NCBI RefSeq assembly: GCF_025791835.1
Contig: NZ_JAOXLP010000002.1
Span: forward strand, 62,001 to 126,000
DNA length: 64,000 bases
Reading direction: 5' to 3'
Origin: Roseomonas xinghualingensis
GTDB lineage: Bacteria > Pseudomonadota > Alphaproteobacteria > Acetobacterales > Acetobacteraceae
Under the pieces are notes generated by a model that was not told the DNA's origin, ran no database searches, and saw only the letters and a list, made by a program, of their open reading frames with translations. The position numbers were made by a program, and so were the translations under genes. Shown here in pieces: positions 35,726-45,600 of this stretch (position 1 is the stretch's first letter; each line of letters begins with the position of its first letter).

Positions 35726-36415
35726 ATGACGTCCCGTTGGCGGAGAATCCTCCCGGCCGTTCTGGTTTCCATCCCGGTGCTGGCGATCCTACTGGGGCTG
35801 GGAACCTGGCAGGTGCAGCGTCTGCACTGGAAGACCGACCTGCTGGCCCAGATCGCGGCCGCCGAGGCAGGGCCGCCGGTGCCGCTGACGGCTTCGCCGC
35901 AGCCCTTCACCAAGGTGCGGACCACGGGCCGCTTCCGGCATGACCTGGAGGCGACGCTGGGGGTGGAGGTGCGCGGCAATGTGCTCGGCACCCGCCTGAT
36001 CACGCCGCTGGAGATCCAGGGGCTGCCGACCACTCTGGTGAACCGCGGCTGGGTGCCGCTGGAGCACCGGGATCTCGCCATCTCCCGGCCGGAGGGGGAG
36101 GTGAGCGTCACCGGCTACATCCTTCCGGCGCAGGAGCGGGACACCTTCGCGGCCACGGACGATACGGCTGGCCGCCGCTTCTACACCACCGATCCTTCGG
36201 CCATTGGTGCGGCACTGGGTCTTCCGTCAGTGGCTCCGGACATGCTCGTCGCCCTGGCTGAGCCGGGCCAGCCCAGCGATGCCCTGCCTCAGGCGGCGCT
36301 CACCCTGCCGCGCCCGCGGAACAGCCATCTTGGCTATGTCATCACCTGGTATGGACTGGCGGCCTCCCTTGTCGGGGTGTTGTTCGCCTGGGCCATCAGG
36401 AAGGAAGACGCGTGA
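35726..36415 (+). CDS. SURF1 family oxidase assembly protein
   Basis: A 229-residue protein with two membrane helices, one near the N-terminus (about 10-28) and one near the C-terminus (about 203-222). Motifs include LGTWQVQRLHWKTDLL, the G-R-F block TTGRFRHDLEA, LVNRGWVP and NSHLGYVITWYGLA. SURF1 helps place heme in subunit I. The start at 35726 is preferred, as the upstream codon at 35693 overlaps the terminator. The stop overlaps the GTG of the next gene. Confidence 0.9.
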   Translation: MTSRWRRILPAVLVSIPVLAILLGLGTWQVQRLHWKTDLLAQIAAAEAGPPVPLTASPQPFTKVRTTGRFRHDLEATLGVEVRGNVLGTRLITPLEIQGLPTTLVNRGWVPLEHRDLAISRPEGEVSVTGYILPAQERDTFAATDDTAGRRFYTTDPSAIGAALGLPSVAPDMLVALAEPGQPSDALPQAALTLPRPRNSHLGYVITWYGLAASLVGVLFAWAIRKEDA

Positions 36416-37908
36416 GCGACACGGATTTGGGTGCCTATGCCCGCCTGAAGGACCGCTTCTCCCGCATCGCCGCCATCAGCGAGGCGGCGGCCATGCTGCA
36501 TTGGGATGCCTCGGCCATGATGCCGCCGGGCGGCGGCGAGGCGCGTGGGGAACAGTTGGCGGTACTGGCCGGCGTTTCACATGGAATGCTGGTGGCGCCG
36601 GAAATGGGCGCGGATCTCGCCGCCGCCATGGCCGAAGGCCCCTGGGACGAGGCGAATCTCACTCTGATGCGCCGCGCCTATCTGCGCGCCACCGCGCTGC
36701 CGGCCTCGCTGGTGGAAGCCAGCGCCCGCGCGAATTCCGCCTGCGAGAAGGTATGGCGCGAGGCGCGTGCGGCATCCGATTTCGCCACGCTGCGTCCCTG
36801 GCTCGAGGATGTGGTGTCACTCCAGCGCGAGACCGCCGCCGCGCTTTCCGCCGCCACCGGCCTCGCTCCCTATGACGCGCTGATGGATGGCTACCAGCCC
36901 GGCATCGGTGCCGCCGATGTGGAGCCGGTCTTCACCGCCTATGAAGCCTTCCTGCGGGATGCCCTGCCGCGTGCCGAGGAGATCCAGGCCCGCCGCCCCG
37001 CGCCCATCCAGCCCCAGGGGCCTTTCCCGGTGGAGGTGCAGCGCGCCCTGGGGCGCCGCCTGTCGGAGCGGGTGGGACTCGATTACGAGCATGCCCGGCT
37101 GGATGAGAGCCTGCACCCCTTCTGCGGCGGTACGCCCAGCGATGTGCGGATCACCACCCGCTACACGCCTGATTCCTTCGAGCAGGCCATGCTCGGCATC
37201 CTGCACGAGACAGGACATGCGCTGTACGAGCGCGGCCTGCCCGCCACCTATGCCCGCCAGCCCGTGGGCGAGGCCGCAGGTATGGCCGTGCATGAATCCC
37301 AGAGCCTGCTGATCGAGATGCAGGCCAGCCGTTCAGACCCCTTTCTTGCCTGGCTGGGGCCGGAGTTGCAGGCAGCCTTCGGTGGTGAACCCGCGGCCTA
37401 TGCGCCGGAGAACCTTGCGCGGCTCTGGCGGCGGGTGGGGCGCGGCTTCATCCGCACCGAGGCGGATGAGCTGACCTATCCTGCTCATGTCATCCTGCGC
37501 TTCCGGCTGGAGCGGGCGCTGATCGCCGGCGAACTGGCCGTGGCCGACCTTCCTGGCGCCTGGGCTGAGGGAATGCGCGCCCTGCTCGGCATCACCCCGC
37601 CTGACGACGCGCGGGGATGCTTGCAGGACATCCACTGGCATGATGGTGCCTTCGGCTACTTCCCTTCCTACACGCTCGGGGCCATGGCGGCCGCGCAGCT
37701 GATGGCGGCGGCGCGCGCAGCCTTGCCGGGGCTGGATGATTCGCTGCGGCAGGGGGATTTCGGGCCCTTGGTGGGATGGCTGCGGGCCTCGGTGCATGGC
37801 CAGGGTTCGCGCTTGGGTTTCCAGGATCTGATGGTGGCGGCCACTGGCCGGCCGCTCGATCCCTCAGCCTTCATGGAACATCTGCGCGGGCGCTACCTCA
37901 CGGAATAG
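36412..37908 (+). CDS. carboxypeptidase Taq (M32 metallopeptidase)
   Basis: A 498-residue zinc carboxypeptidase. The zinc motif is HETGH (residues 265-269, in GILHETGHALYERGLP) and the third ligand glutamate is in AVHESQSLLIEMQ. DVRITTRYTPDSFEQAM before it and the C-terminal YTLGAMAAAQLMAAAR are also conserved. It starts at GTG overlapping the SURF1 stop (GTGA) and should be in the same transcript. Broad C-terminal amino acid release in the cytoplasm is expected. Its last 16 bases overlap the convergent racemase-family gene. Confidence 0.93.
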   Translation: MSDTDLGAYARLKDRFSRIAAISEAAAMLHWDASAMMPPGGGEARGEQLAVLAGVSHGMLVAPEMGADLAAAMAEGPWDEANLTLMRRAYLRATALPASLVEASARANSACEKVWREARAASDFATLRPWLEDVVSLQRETAAALSAATGLAPYDALMDGYQPGIGAADVEPVFTAYEAFLRDALPRAEEIQARRPAPIQPQGPFPVEVQRALGRRLSERVGLDYEHARLDESLHPFCGGTPSDVRITTRYTPDSFEQAMLGILHETGHALYERGLPATYARQPVGEAAGMAVHESQSLLIEMQASRSDPFLAWLGPELQAAFGGEPAAYAPENLARLWRRVGRGFIRTEADELTYPAHVILRFRLERALIAGELAVADLPGAWAEGMRALLGITPPDDARGCLQDIHWHDGAFGYFPSYTLGAMAAAQLMAAARAALPGLDDSLRQGDFGPLVGWLRASVHGQGSRLGFQDLMVAATGRPLDPSAFMEHLRGRYLTE

Positions 37909-38552
37909 TCCCGGATCGCTTCCAGCGCTGCCCGGAGGCCTGCTTCCGGGCTGGTGAGGGCAGGAGGATCGATGGCGGCCAGTTGCGCGGCGCCTGCCAT
38001 GGAGGCCTGGGCGAGGACGACGCGCGTGGCGCCGCCATGGGCCGCCGTCTCCGCCGCCTTCGCGATCAGGGAAAGGTAGCGCTTCGGCTCCCCGGCCCGG
38101 AAGGCTTCCCAGGCTCCGGGCACCAATCGGATGGTGACGGTCGCGCCACTCCTCCGTGCCGCATCCTCGAAAAGCAGGCGTGTCGATATGATCGTCGTTT
38201 CCGCTGTGCAGAGCACGACTATCCGGCCGCCCTCCCGCACCGCGGCTTGGGCCAGGGCGGCATCGACGCGCAGGATGGGGCAGGAGGCGGTGTCGTCCAC
38301 AGCCTCGGTTGCGGGGCCAAGGGTGGAGCAGGTGAGGAGCACCGCATCCGCCCCCTCGCACAGGGCATGCAGTGCCTCGATTGTCCGGGCGGTGACCTCC
38401 GGGGTCAGGCCGCCGGAATGCTCTGCCCGGGTGAGCAATTCGGCCCGGACGGCATGGCGCAGCTCCACATCGGTGAGGCCGCTGTCCCGGAGGGCGGCCT
38501 CGAAGATGGGGACATTGCTTTCAGCGGTGTGCAGGCAGGCGATGCGGAACAT
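37893..38552 (-). CDS. Asp/Glu/hydantoin racemase superfamily protein with one catalytic Cys
   Basis: A 219-residue protein. The first-half active site is LLTCSTLGPA (Cys at about residue 75). At the second site, where racemases have a second cysteine (pattern LGCAGM or GCTH), it has VVLAQASMAGA, with no cysteine. Members with only one active cysteine include arylmalonate decarboxylase-type enzymes and uncharacterised groups, so two-base racemisation is unlikely. The gene is monocistronic and convergent with the M32 peptidase, overlapping it by 16 bases. Confidence 0.75.
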   Translation of the reverse strand: MFRIACLHTAESNVPIFEAALRDSGLTDVELRHAVRAELLTRAEHSGGLTPEVTARTIEALHALCEGADAVLLTCSTLGPATEAVDDTASCPILRVDAALAQAAVREGGRIVVLCTAETTIISTRLLFEDAARRSGATVTIRLVPGAWEAFRAGEPKRYLSLIAKAAETAAHGGATRVVLAQASMAGAAQLAAIDPPALTSPEAGLRAALEAIRDYSVR

Positions 38553-38759
38553 CAGGTCTCCGGTGATAGCCCGGTGCCCATGCGGGCGCTGGGCGTGATT
38601 GCCGGTAAGCGCTCATCCGCCCTTCGAGCCATGATCTGGCGCAGGCTTGGAGAACGCCGGGAGCATGTTCCGTTCACCTGCGTCCCATTCAAATCCCCTG
38701 GCTTGCTGTTCCCGGGGCGGATCCACGCTTCCGGGTGATGCCGTTCCCTGCCATCCGCC

Positions 38760-39608
38760 TCAGCGCCGGTTCTCGAAGATCGCGAAGTATGGCGGGCGGT
38801 CCAGCGGTGGCTGTTGTGCCCGCCCCTGGGCATCGGTGGGGATGCGGCGCCGCAGCACCACGTCCAGCACATTGCCGCCGATCATCTCCAGTGATCCGCC
38901 GCCCGCCCGTACCACGATGTCGCAATGCATCGGCCGGAAGCGGCCCGGTTCGGCGGTCCGTGCCTGCCAGTTCGGCAGGGGATAGGCCGAGCGGTCGGCG
39001 CAGATCAGGTCGCCGGGGCGGGGGGCGTAATCAGCCGGGGAATGCGGGCGAAAGGCGGCGCTCTCCGGGTTCATCATCGCGCTCTCCAGCATGCGGTCGA
39101 TATAGAGAGCGTGGCTGGCGGAAGGATCGAAATCGTAGCGCGGCATCCCGGCGGCACCCATGGCATGGCTGATGAAGGCCGCCGACCAGGCGGGGTGGTT
39201 GTAGGCCGAGATCGCGACATTCGCCGCAACCAGCTGGAAGGGCAGGCCCGAGACGGGATCAAGCGAGGCGGTGGAGATCTCAGGGGCCATGATGGTGTCG
39301 CGATAATGAAGGTGGTCTGTGATGACCTCCGGGCCCTCCGGCGTGGAGGCCCAGTAGCTCATCAGCCGGTCGAACAGCTCCGGCGTGGCGTCCGGCGTGC
39401 GCTCCAGCGCCACGGGCCAGCCATCGACCATGATGCTTCCCCATTCGCGCCACTCCCGTTCGGCTGCCGCGACAAGCCGCGTGGCGCCGGGGCCGGCTGG
39501 CTCCAGGGCGGCAGCGGGTGCCTCCGAGGAATCGGATGAGGATGGGGGGGTGGCGCAGGCGGTGAGGAGGAGGAGGAGGAGGACGGTGAGGAGGGGCAGC
39601 CAGCGCAT
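38760..39608 (-). CDS. DUF2272-family lipoprotein
   Basis: A 282-residue protein. Start at 39608 gives a hydrophobic leader with lipobox LTAC (Cys18). A disordered Ser/Pro/Ala linker is followed by a domain with WREWGSIMVDGW, PAWSAAFISHAMGAAGMP, RPGDLICADR, HCDIVVRAGGG and IGGNVLDVVLRRRIP. The Cys, His and Asp placing suggests an NlpC/P60-like or CHAP-like papain fold, as proposed for DUF2272, which would make it a cell-wall hydrolase. Enzyme activity not established. Confidence 0.75.
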   Translation of the reverse strand: MRWLPLLTVLLLLLLTACATPPSSSDSSEAPAAALEPAGPGATRLVAAAEREWREWGSIMVDGWPVALERTPDATPELFDRLMSYWASTPEGPEVITDHLHYRDTIMAPEISTASLDPVSGLPFQLVAANVAISAYNHPAWSAAFISHAMGAAGMPRYDFDPSASHALYIDRMLESAMMNPESAAFRPHSPADYAPRPGDLICADRSAYPLPNWQARTAEPGRFRPMHCDIVVRAGGGSLEMIGGNVLDVVLRRRIPTDAQGRAQQPPLDRPPYFAIFENRR

Positions 39609-39652
39609 AACGCGATATCGCGGCGTGCCAGGATGAGTTTCCTTGCCGTCAC

Positions 39653-40016
39653 TCAACCGCTTCCGATGAAGACGCCTGCCAGAAGCACCAGCAGCCCGCC
39701 CAGCACGATCTGGCGAGGGTGGAGATGGAGCCGTCGATCAGCCCCGCCAGCGCCGGCTGCACGACCTGCAGGACGAGGAGGCGGCGGGAGGTTTCATCCT
39801 CGCTGGCGCGAGCGGACCCGGCCAGATGCGTCCGCTCCAGCTTCTCGGCCATGGCCTCGTGCTTGCGCTCGATCAGGGTGAGGTCGCCGAGCAGGCGGCG
39901 CATTTCGGTGTCGCGGGCGTGATCGGCGGCACGGCGTAGAACTCGCCTGCCTCCAACTCCATGACGGAGATCTGGCGGCGTAGCTGATCGATGCGCAGAT
40001 CCTCGAAGCGTTTCGT
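39653..40016 (-). pseudogene. decayed MbfA-type ferritin-like/VIT membrane protein
   Basis: Pieces of one protein lie in three frames. From ACG at 40016 (where the start codon is expected), KRFEDLRIDQLRRQISVMEL runs to EFYAV; after a one-base deletion near 39928 the match continues as DHARDTEMRRLLGD and on to VVQPALAGLIDGSISTLA near 39725, the junction between the ferritin-like and VIT/CCC1 domains. Almost the whole VIT domain is then missing, and only its last strand, QIVLGGLLVLLAGVFIGSG, follows in another frame up to a stop at 39653. Lost start, frameshift and internal deletion show a dead gene. The intact protein would export or store iron. Confidence 0.75.
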
Positions 40017-40076
40017 GCCGCTTGGTAGCGCTTGAGGAGGAATGAATGGAAGTGCAATAAAATCAATACGTTAACC

Positions 40077-40100
40077 GCGATCGGGGGCATTCTCGATCGC
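40077..40100 (-). terminator. possible terminator downstream of lpxK
   Basis: A 7-bp inverted repeat (GCGATCG with CGATCGC) around a 10-base loop lies 23 bases after the lpxK stop. On the minus strand it is followed by GGTTAACGTATTGATTTT, which is only moderately T-rich. A weak candidate for ending waaA-lpxK transcripts. Confidence 0.35.
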
Positions 40101-40122
40101 AGTTAGAGGCGGCCGGCCCGGC

Positions 40123-41112
40123 TCAGGCCGGGACCGGAACGCGCCCCGCCAGCGGGTCCAGCAGCATCTCCAGCCGCGCCGGCTCGTCCCATGCCAGCGT
40201 CACCGTTACCACCGTCACACGTGAGCGGAAGGCGGCGGGAATGCGGACGAAGTCTTTCTTCGTCGTCACGGGAATGGCGCGCAGCCGGTCGGCCTCGGCC
40301 ATGAGTTCGCGCAGATCGCCGGCATCATAGGGGTAGTGGTCGGCATAGGAGGCGCGGCCCGCGATGATGGCGCCTGCTTCCGACAGGGTGGTGAAGAACT
40401 TGCGCGGATTGCCGATGCCGCAGAAGGCGAAGACGGCCTGGCCCTTGAGCTGCGCGGCCTCTGGGCCTGGCACGTAGCGGGCGCGCAGCACGGGTAGGCC
40501 GGGCGGTAGTTGTGCCAGGGCGCCGCAATCGTCATGGCCCATCAGCACGGCGGCCTGGGCACGGGCTGAGGCCTGGGCCACCGGCTCGCGCAACGGTCCG
40601 GCCGGAATGATCTTGCCGTTGCCGAAGCCGTAGGAGCCATCGATGGTCAGAAAGGAGAAATCCTTCTCCAGCGTCGGATTCTGCAGCCCGTCATCCATGA
40701 CCAGGGCCTGGGCCCCGGCCTCGATCGCCGCGCGGGCGCCGGCGGCGCGGTCGGAGGCGACCCAGGTGGGGCGCTCGGCGGCGAGCAGAAGTGCTTCGTC
40801 ACCAACCGCTTGGCTGTCATGCTTGCCGGGCTCCACCCGCACCGGCCCGCGCAGCTTCCCGCCATAGCCGCGGGTGAGGAAATGCACGGCCACGCCCCGG
40901 TTCGCCAGGCGCATGCCGATGTCGAGGGCGAGGCCCGTCTTGCCAGCACCGCCCGCGGTGGCATTGCCGCAGCAGATCACCGGCACGGGGGCACGCCAGC
41001 CTGGCCTGGCCACGCGGCGCGCGGTGGCCTGGGCATAGAGGGCGGCGATCGGGGAGAGCAGGAAGGGCGCAATTCCCCCTCCGTCCCCGGTCCAGAAATC
41101 GGGGGCACGCAT
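40123..41112 (-). CDS. lpxK: tetraacyldisaccharide 4'-kinase
   Basis: A 329-residue inner-membrane kinase that adds the 4'-phosphate of lipid A. An N-terminal membrane-associated region (FLLSPIAALYAQATARR) precedes the P-loop GNATAGGAGKTGLALDI, then FLTRGYGGKLRGPVRV, GDEALLLA and VMDDGLQNP, all standard LpxK motifs. It follows waaA by 17 bases on the same strand, giving a two-gene unit for Kdo-lipid A assembly. Confidence 0.94.
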   Translation of the reverse strand: MRAPDFWTGDGGGIAPFLLSPIAALYAQATARRVARPGWRAPVPVICCGNATAGGAGKTGLALDIGMRLANRGVAVHFLTRGYGGKLRGPVRVEPGKHDSQAVGDEALLLAAERPTWVASDRAAGARAAIEAGAQALVMDDGLQNPTLEKDFSFLTIDGSYGFGNGKIIPAGPLREPVAQASARAQAAVLMGHDDCGALAQLPPGLPVLRARYVPGPEAAQLKGQAVFAFCGIGNPRKFFTTLSEAGAIIAGRASYADHYPYDAGDLRELMAEADRLRAIPVTTKKDFVRIPAAFRSRVTVVTVTLAWDEPARLEMLLDPLAGRVPVPA

Positions 41113-41129
41113 GGTGCCGTCTGGCGTCC

Positions 41130-42470
41130 TTATCCTGGTCCTGCCGCGGCCCCGGCCTCGGGTGAGGAGGGAGCGGGCAGGAGGGTCTCGATCGCGGCGG
41201 CCATCCGTTCAGGCAGGGCCCCGGCATCCGCCGCGATCCGGGCTGCGGCCGAGGTCATGGACCGGGCCCGGAGGAAATCGGTTAGCACGAGCGCAGCCGC
41301 CTCGGCCAGCGCGGCGGAATCCTCCACCCGGATGGCGGCTCCGGCCCCGAGCAGCCGGTCCGCGATGACGGTGAAGTTGGCGGTGTGCGGACCCAGCAGG
41401 ATGGGGCAGCCGAGGCGCGCGGCTTCCAGCGGGTTCTGACCGCCATGGGGCACCAGCGAGCCGCCGACCAGCGCTGCGCCGGCAAGGCGGTAGAGCAGCC
41501 CCAGCTCTCCGAGGGTATCGGCGATATAGATCGAGGTCTCGGGCTCGGGCAGGGCGCCGGTGGAGCGCAGGGCGAGGGGGAAGGCAGCCAGCTCCGCCGC
41601 GATGGCGGGGCCGCGCTCCGGGTGGCGTGGCGCGATGATGGTGAGCAGATACGGCAGGCGGGATCCGAGCAGGTCATGCGCCATGGCGATCTGGGCTTCC
41701 TCGCCAGGATGGGTGCTGGCGGCCAGCAGCACCGGGCGGGCGCCGATGGCGGCGCGCAACGCGGCCAGTGCGGGTTCGGCGGCGGGCAGGGGCCGGGCGG
41801 CGAATTTCAGGTTGCCCCAGGCCTCGGCGGAGGCGGCGCCGAGGGCGCGAAGGCGGGCCGCATCCAGCTCGGTCTGCGCGATTACCAGCCGGAAGGCGCC
41901 GAAGAGTTGTTGCGCCACCGCCGGCATGCGCCCCCATCCCTGGGCGGAGCGGGCCGAGACGCGCGCATTCACCAGCGCCATCGGCACATTCCGGGCCGTA
42001 GCGGCGAGGATGAGGTTGGGCCAGATCTCGCTCTCGATGAACACCGCCGCATCGGGGCGCCAGCCATCGAGGAAGCGGGCGGCATGGGCCGGCACGTCCA
42101 GGGGCACGAAGCGGTGCTGCACCCGGGCGGCCAGAGAGGGGGGGAGGCGCTGGGCCAGCAGCCGCGCGGCGGTGACGGTGCCGGTGGTAAGCAGGAAATG
42201 CAGATTCGGGCGGGCGGCGGCCAGGGCCTCGATCAGCGGAAGGGCGGACTGGCTCTCGCCAACGCTCGCGCCATGCAGCCAGAGCAGGGGGCTGGACGGG
42301 CGTTCCGCGCCCTCCCCGCGGCGTTCGTGCAGCCGGGCGGCATCCTCCTTGCCGCGGCGCGCACGGCGGGCGAGCCAGAGGGGAAGGAGAGGGGAGGCGG
42401 CCGTGGTCACGGTCCGCCAAGCCAGGAGGGGCAGGGCGGCGCGCCAGCCAGGGGCGGAGCGGGTGTTCAA
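41130..42470 (-). CDS. waaA: 3-deoxy-D-manno-octulosonic acid (Kdo) transferase
   Basis: A 446-residue GT30 glycosyltransferase. An N-terminal membrane anchor is followed by LLWLHGASVGESQSALPL with the catalytic glutamate of the family, HRFVPLDVP, FIESEIWPNLI, and in the second Rossmann domain LLAASTHPGEE, LTIIAPRHPERGP and GGSLVPHGGQNPLEAARLG. It moves Kdo from CMP-Kdo to lipid IVA. Together with lpxK it shows that the organism makes conventional Kdo-containing lipopolysaccharide. Confidence 0.94.
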   Translation of the reverse strand: MNTRSAPGWRAALPLLAWRTVTTAASPLLPLWLARRARRGKEDAARLHERRGEGAERPSSPLLWLHGASVGESQSALPLIEALAAARPNLHFLLTTGTVTAARLLAQRLPPSLAARVQHRFVPLDVPAHAARFLDGWRPDAAVFIESEIWPNLILAATARNVPMALVNARVSARSAQGWGRMPAVAQQLFGAFRLVIAQTELDAARLRALGAASAEAWGNLKFAARPLPAAEPALAALRAAIGARPVLLAASTHPGEEAQIAMAHDLLGSRLPYLLTIIAPRHPERGPAIAAELAAFPLALRSTGALPEPETSIYIADTLGELGLLYRLAGAALVGGSLVPHGGQNPLEAARLGCPILLGPHTANFTVIADRLLGAGAAIRVEDSAALAEAAALVLTDFLRARSMTSAAARIAADAGALPERMAAAIETLLPAPSSPEAGAAAGPG

Positions 42471-42646
42471 GCCAGCGAAGCCGGACCTGTTGTCACGGCA
42501 TATCCCTGCCGCCCGCGGCGGGAAGGAGAGGGCGGCCGGCCGCCGGAACTGGGGTAGCGTGCCATGGGTTCGGAGCGGCCCCTAACATGCGGCCGCGCGG
42601 AGGTCACGCGAGAGGCTGCCTGAAAGCCCGGCGCTTCGGCCGCATT

Positions 42647-43075
42647 CTAGATCAACCCGAGATCGGCCAGTTCCCGCCGCAGCTTCGGGGGCAGGGCCTC
42701 AATGCCTTCCGCAGCCGCCTCGCCCTCGGCCAGGTCGGGGGGCGCGGTCTCGGCGCTGAGGTAGCGCCAGCCCTGAAAGGGCTTCACCGGGCGTGGATGC
42801 ACCGGCACCAGCCCAGGCTGGAGGATGAGGGCGGTGGCGGCGGTGCCGTCGGCGCGCTTCACCGGCTCGATCGCCAGGATGCGCTGGCGCACGCGCAGGA
42901 TGCCGGCGACAACCCAGTAGAGCGACCCGCCGCCCTCCAGGATCTCCGGCGCCCGGCGCGGCGCCATGCGGGTGACGTGGCGCAGGCCCTCGGCGCTCGC
43001 CACGCGCTGGGCCTGGGCGCGCTCCAGCGCCGCTACGTCCTTCGGCCCCACGGCCAGCTTGATGATGTGCAGCAC
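42647..43075 (-). CDS. DUF1489 family protein
   Basis: A 142-residue protein of a family largely confined to Alphaproteobacteria. Conserved stretches are [14 protein letters not shown] at the start, [22 protein letters not shown] and RQRILAIEP in the middle, and FQGWRYL near the C-terminus. The longer frame begins at TTG (43126), but homologues start at the LHIIKLAVG strand, so GTG at 43075 is preferred. Function unknown. It lies 176 bases upstream of waaA on the same strand. Confidence 0.8.
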   Translation of the reverse strand: MLHIIKLAVGPKDVAALERAQAQRVASAEGLRHVTRMAPRRAPEILEGGGSLYWVVAGILRVRQRILAIEPVKRADGTAATALILQPGLVPVHPRPVKPFQGWRYLSAETAPPDLAEGEAAAEGIEALPPKLRRELADLGLI

Positions 43076-43185
43076 GCCCGCGATCTGCGCCCTCGGCACC
43101 CGCTGCGCAAGGCTGGGCTTATCCAACGGTTAGGGAATCATGGCGCAGAGTCCGGGACGTTCAGATCAAGGAGCCGTCCCGAGCC

Positions 43186-45501
43186 ATGCGCGCCTTCCAG
43201 AACCTATCCGTCGCCCGGAAGCTCGGCGTCACAGCAGGGTTGGCGATGCTCCTGCTGACCGGGCTAGTCGGCCTCGTCTGGTCCGAGCTGAACGCGGTGG
43301 CGCAGCAGCAGGAGAACCTGCGCGGCGCGTCCCACGTGCTGGCGCTGGTCGAACGTGCAGGGGCGGTCGCCTCTCAGGCGCCGGTGGCGGCGGCCGAGCT
43401 TGGCACCGCCCAGGATCTTCCCGCAGCCGAGGAGGCCGCACGGAAGGGGCGCGAGGCCCTGGCCTCCGCGAGAAGCCTGACGGAGGAGGCCGCTTCGGCC
43501 ACCACCCTGCCCGGTGCGCGGGAGGCCACGCGATCCGCCATCCCCGCGACCATTGCCTATGAGGCCGCGATCGACCGGATGCTGGAGGCCCGGTCCCGCA
43601 TGATCTCGGCGCGGGACGACAAGCTCTTCCGGGTCAATTCCGATTTCGACCAGGCCATGGAGGCAGTCCTCGGCGCGCTCGAGTTCGAGGTGTCCGACCG
43701 CTCCCAGGTGGAGGAAGTGCGGAGCCGGGTGATCACCTTCGGCAATGCGGTGAACGATGTGCGGCTGGCCATCCAGCGCTTCCTGATCACGGGGGAGGAG
43801 GCGCAGATGCGCCGGGTGCGCCGTGCGATCGCGCAGCAGCGTGTTCATCTGCGCGGCGTGCAGTCCTATGCCGTGTCGAACCGCCTCAAGGAGGATCTGG
43901 GCCGCCTCGGCACCCTTGCCGCCGGGCTGTCGGAGGGCGCGGAGACGATCCTGACGACAATCGCGGATCTCGCGACGATCCGCGGCGAGCAGGCCGAGCC
44001 CGCCGCCGCCGCCCTGCGCACCGGGCTGGACGAAGCCACGCGTATCCTCCGCGAGGATGAGGTGGCGCAGCGCGGGTCCATGGATGCGGCGCTCTCGGGT
44101 GTGGAGCAGTTCACCCTCTGGATCGGCGGCACGGTGGCGCTGATCCTGCTCGCTTCCTCCTGGGCCAGCGCGCGGGCCATCGGTGCGCCGCTGCGGCGGG
44201 CGGCTGGACGGGTGCGGGCCATCGCCACGGGCGATACCTCGCCGGGCGACGCAGCCGAGGCTGCCGATCGCGAGCGGCATGACGAGACCGGCAGGATCGC
44301 CGCCGCGCTCGAGGATCTGCGCGGAACAGTGGGACGTGCCTTCGCCCAGGCGCAGATGATCGAGCAGATGCCTCTGGGGCTGATGGCCGCCGATCCCTCC
44401 CTCCGCGTGACTCACACCAATGTCGAGATGGGCGCCGTGCTGGCCCGGCTGGGCGTGGTGGAGCCGGTGCTGGGCCGGGTGCTGGACGAGTTGCCGCTGG
44501 AGGGGCTGGCCGGGCTGCGCGCCACCCTGTCCGACCCCGCCAGCTTGCCGCATCGCGTTCGGCTGCGGATGGGCGCGGAGGTGGTGGACCTGCAGGCTTC
44601 CGCCATCACTGACGGCAGCGGCGCCTATGCCGGACCGATGCTGACCTGGCGGCTGGCGACGGAAGAGGCGCGGCTGGCCGACACCTTCGAGGCGGAGGTG
44701 GGCGCCGTGGTGGAGAACCTGGCCGGTCAGGTGGAATCGCTGCGCCGCGCGGCGGGCGAGGTGCATGGCACCGCCGACCGCTCGGGCCGGGAGGCGGGGC
44801 AGGTGGCCGATGCCGCCGCCCGGGCCAGCGGCGAGGTGGGTGCGGTGGCCGCGGCTGCCGAGGAGATGGCCGCTTCCATCACCGAGATCACCCGGCGTGT
44901 GGCCGAGGCCGCCGAGGTGGCGGCCCAGGCGGTGTCCGAGGCGCGGGCGACGGATGGCACCGTGCGGGGCCTTTCCGACAGCGCCGCCCGGATCGGCGAT
45001 GTGGTGCGGCTGATCGGCGACATCGCGGGGCAGACCAACCTGCTGGCGCTGAACGCCACCATCGAGGCGGCGCGGGCCGGTGAGGCTGGGCGCGGCTTCG
45101 CCGTGGTGGCGAGCGAGGTGAAGACGCTTGCGGCCCAGACCGCGAAGGCGACGGAGGAGATTTCCACCCAGATCCAGCAGATGCAGGCGGCGACCAGCGG
45201 CGCGGTGGAGGCGATCCGAGGCATCGGCGCAACGGTGGAGCGCACCAGCGGCATCGCGACGGCCATTGCCGCCGCCGTGGAGCAGCAGGGGGCGACGACG
45301 CGTGAGATCGCCCGCAGCGCCGCCCAGGTGGCGGGAGGCACCGATACGGTGAACCAGGCCATCGCCGGCGTTCGCGCCGCCGCCGAGGAAACGGGGGAGG
45401 CCGCCGGCGGCATGCTGGCCGCCACCGAGGAACTGGCCGGGCAGACCACCATTCTGCGGGAGAAGTCGGCCGGCTTCCTCCGGGCGGTGCGCGCAGCCTG
45501 A
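43186..45501 (+). CDS. methyl-accepting chemotaxis protein with large helical sensor and PAS-like domain
   Basis: A 771-residue chemoreceptor. Membrane helix 1 spans about residues 13-33 and helix 2 about 309-329. The periplasmic part between them, some 270 residues, is almost all amphipathic helix, which fits a helical bimodular-type ligand domain. A HAMP domain (about 330-385) is followed by a PAS-like segment starting [20 protein letters not shown] (391-490) and the signalling coiled coil, with its hairpin tip at [20 protein letters not shown]. No other che genes are nearby. The ligand is unknown. Confidence 0.9.
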   Translation: MRAFQNLSVARKLGVTAGLAMLLLTGLVGLVWSELNAVAQQQENLRGASHVLALVERAGAVASQAPVAAAELGTAQDLPAAEEAARKGREALASARSLTEEAASATTLPGAREATRSAIPATIAYEAAIDRMLEARSRMISARDDKLFRVNSDFDQAMEAVLGALEFEVSDRSQVEEVRSRVITFGNAVNDVRLAIQRFLITGEEAQMRRVRRAIAQQRVHLRGVQSYAVSNRLKEDLGRLGTLAAGLSEGAETILTTIADLATIRGEQAEPAAAALRTGLDEATRILREDEVAQRGSMDAALSGVEQFTLWIGGTVALILLASSWASARAIGAPLRRAAGRVRAIATGDTSPGDAAEAADRERHDETGRIAAALEDLRGTVGRAFAQAQMIEQMPLGLMAADPSLRVTHTNVEMGAVLARLGVVEPVLGRVLDELPLEGLAGLRATLSDPASLPHRVRLRMGAEVVDLQASAITDGSGAYAGPMLTWRLATEEARLADTFEAEVGAVVENLAGQVESLRRAAGEVHGTADRSGREAGQVADAAARASGEVGAVAAAAEEMAASITEITRRVAEAAEVAAQAVSEARATDGTVRGLSDSAARIGDVVRLIGDIAGQTNLLALNATIEAARAGEAGRGFAVVASEVKTLAAQTAKATEEISTQIQQMQAATSGAVEAIRGIGATVERTSGIATAIAAAVEQQGATTREIARSAAQVAGGTDTVNQAIAGVRAAAEETGEAAGGMLAATEELAGQTTILREKSAGFLRAVRAA

Positions 45502-45600
45502 GAAGAGGGCGTGCCCCGGGCGCTTGCGCAAACGGGGCACGCCACCCTATCTGCCGCCCGCCGTTCCCAGCCGAGGGTGCCGGCGGGAGATTTCTGTTTC

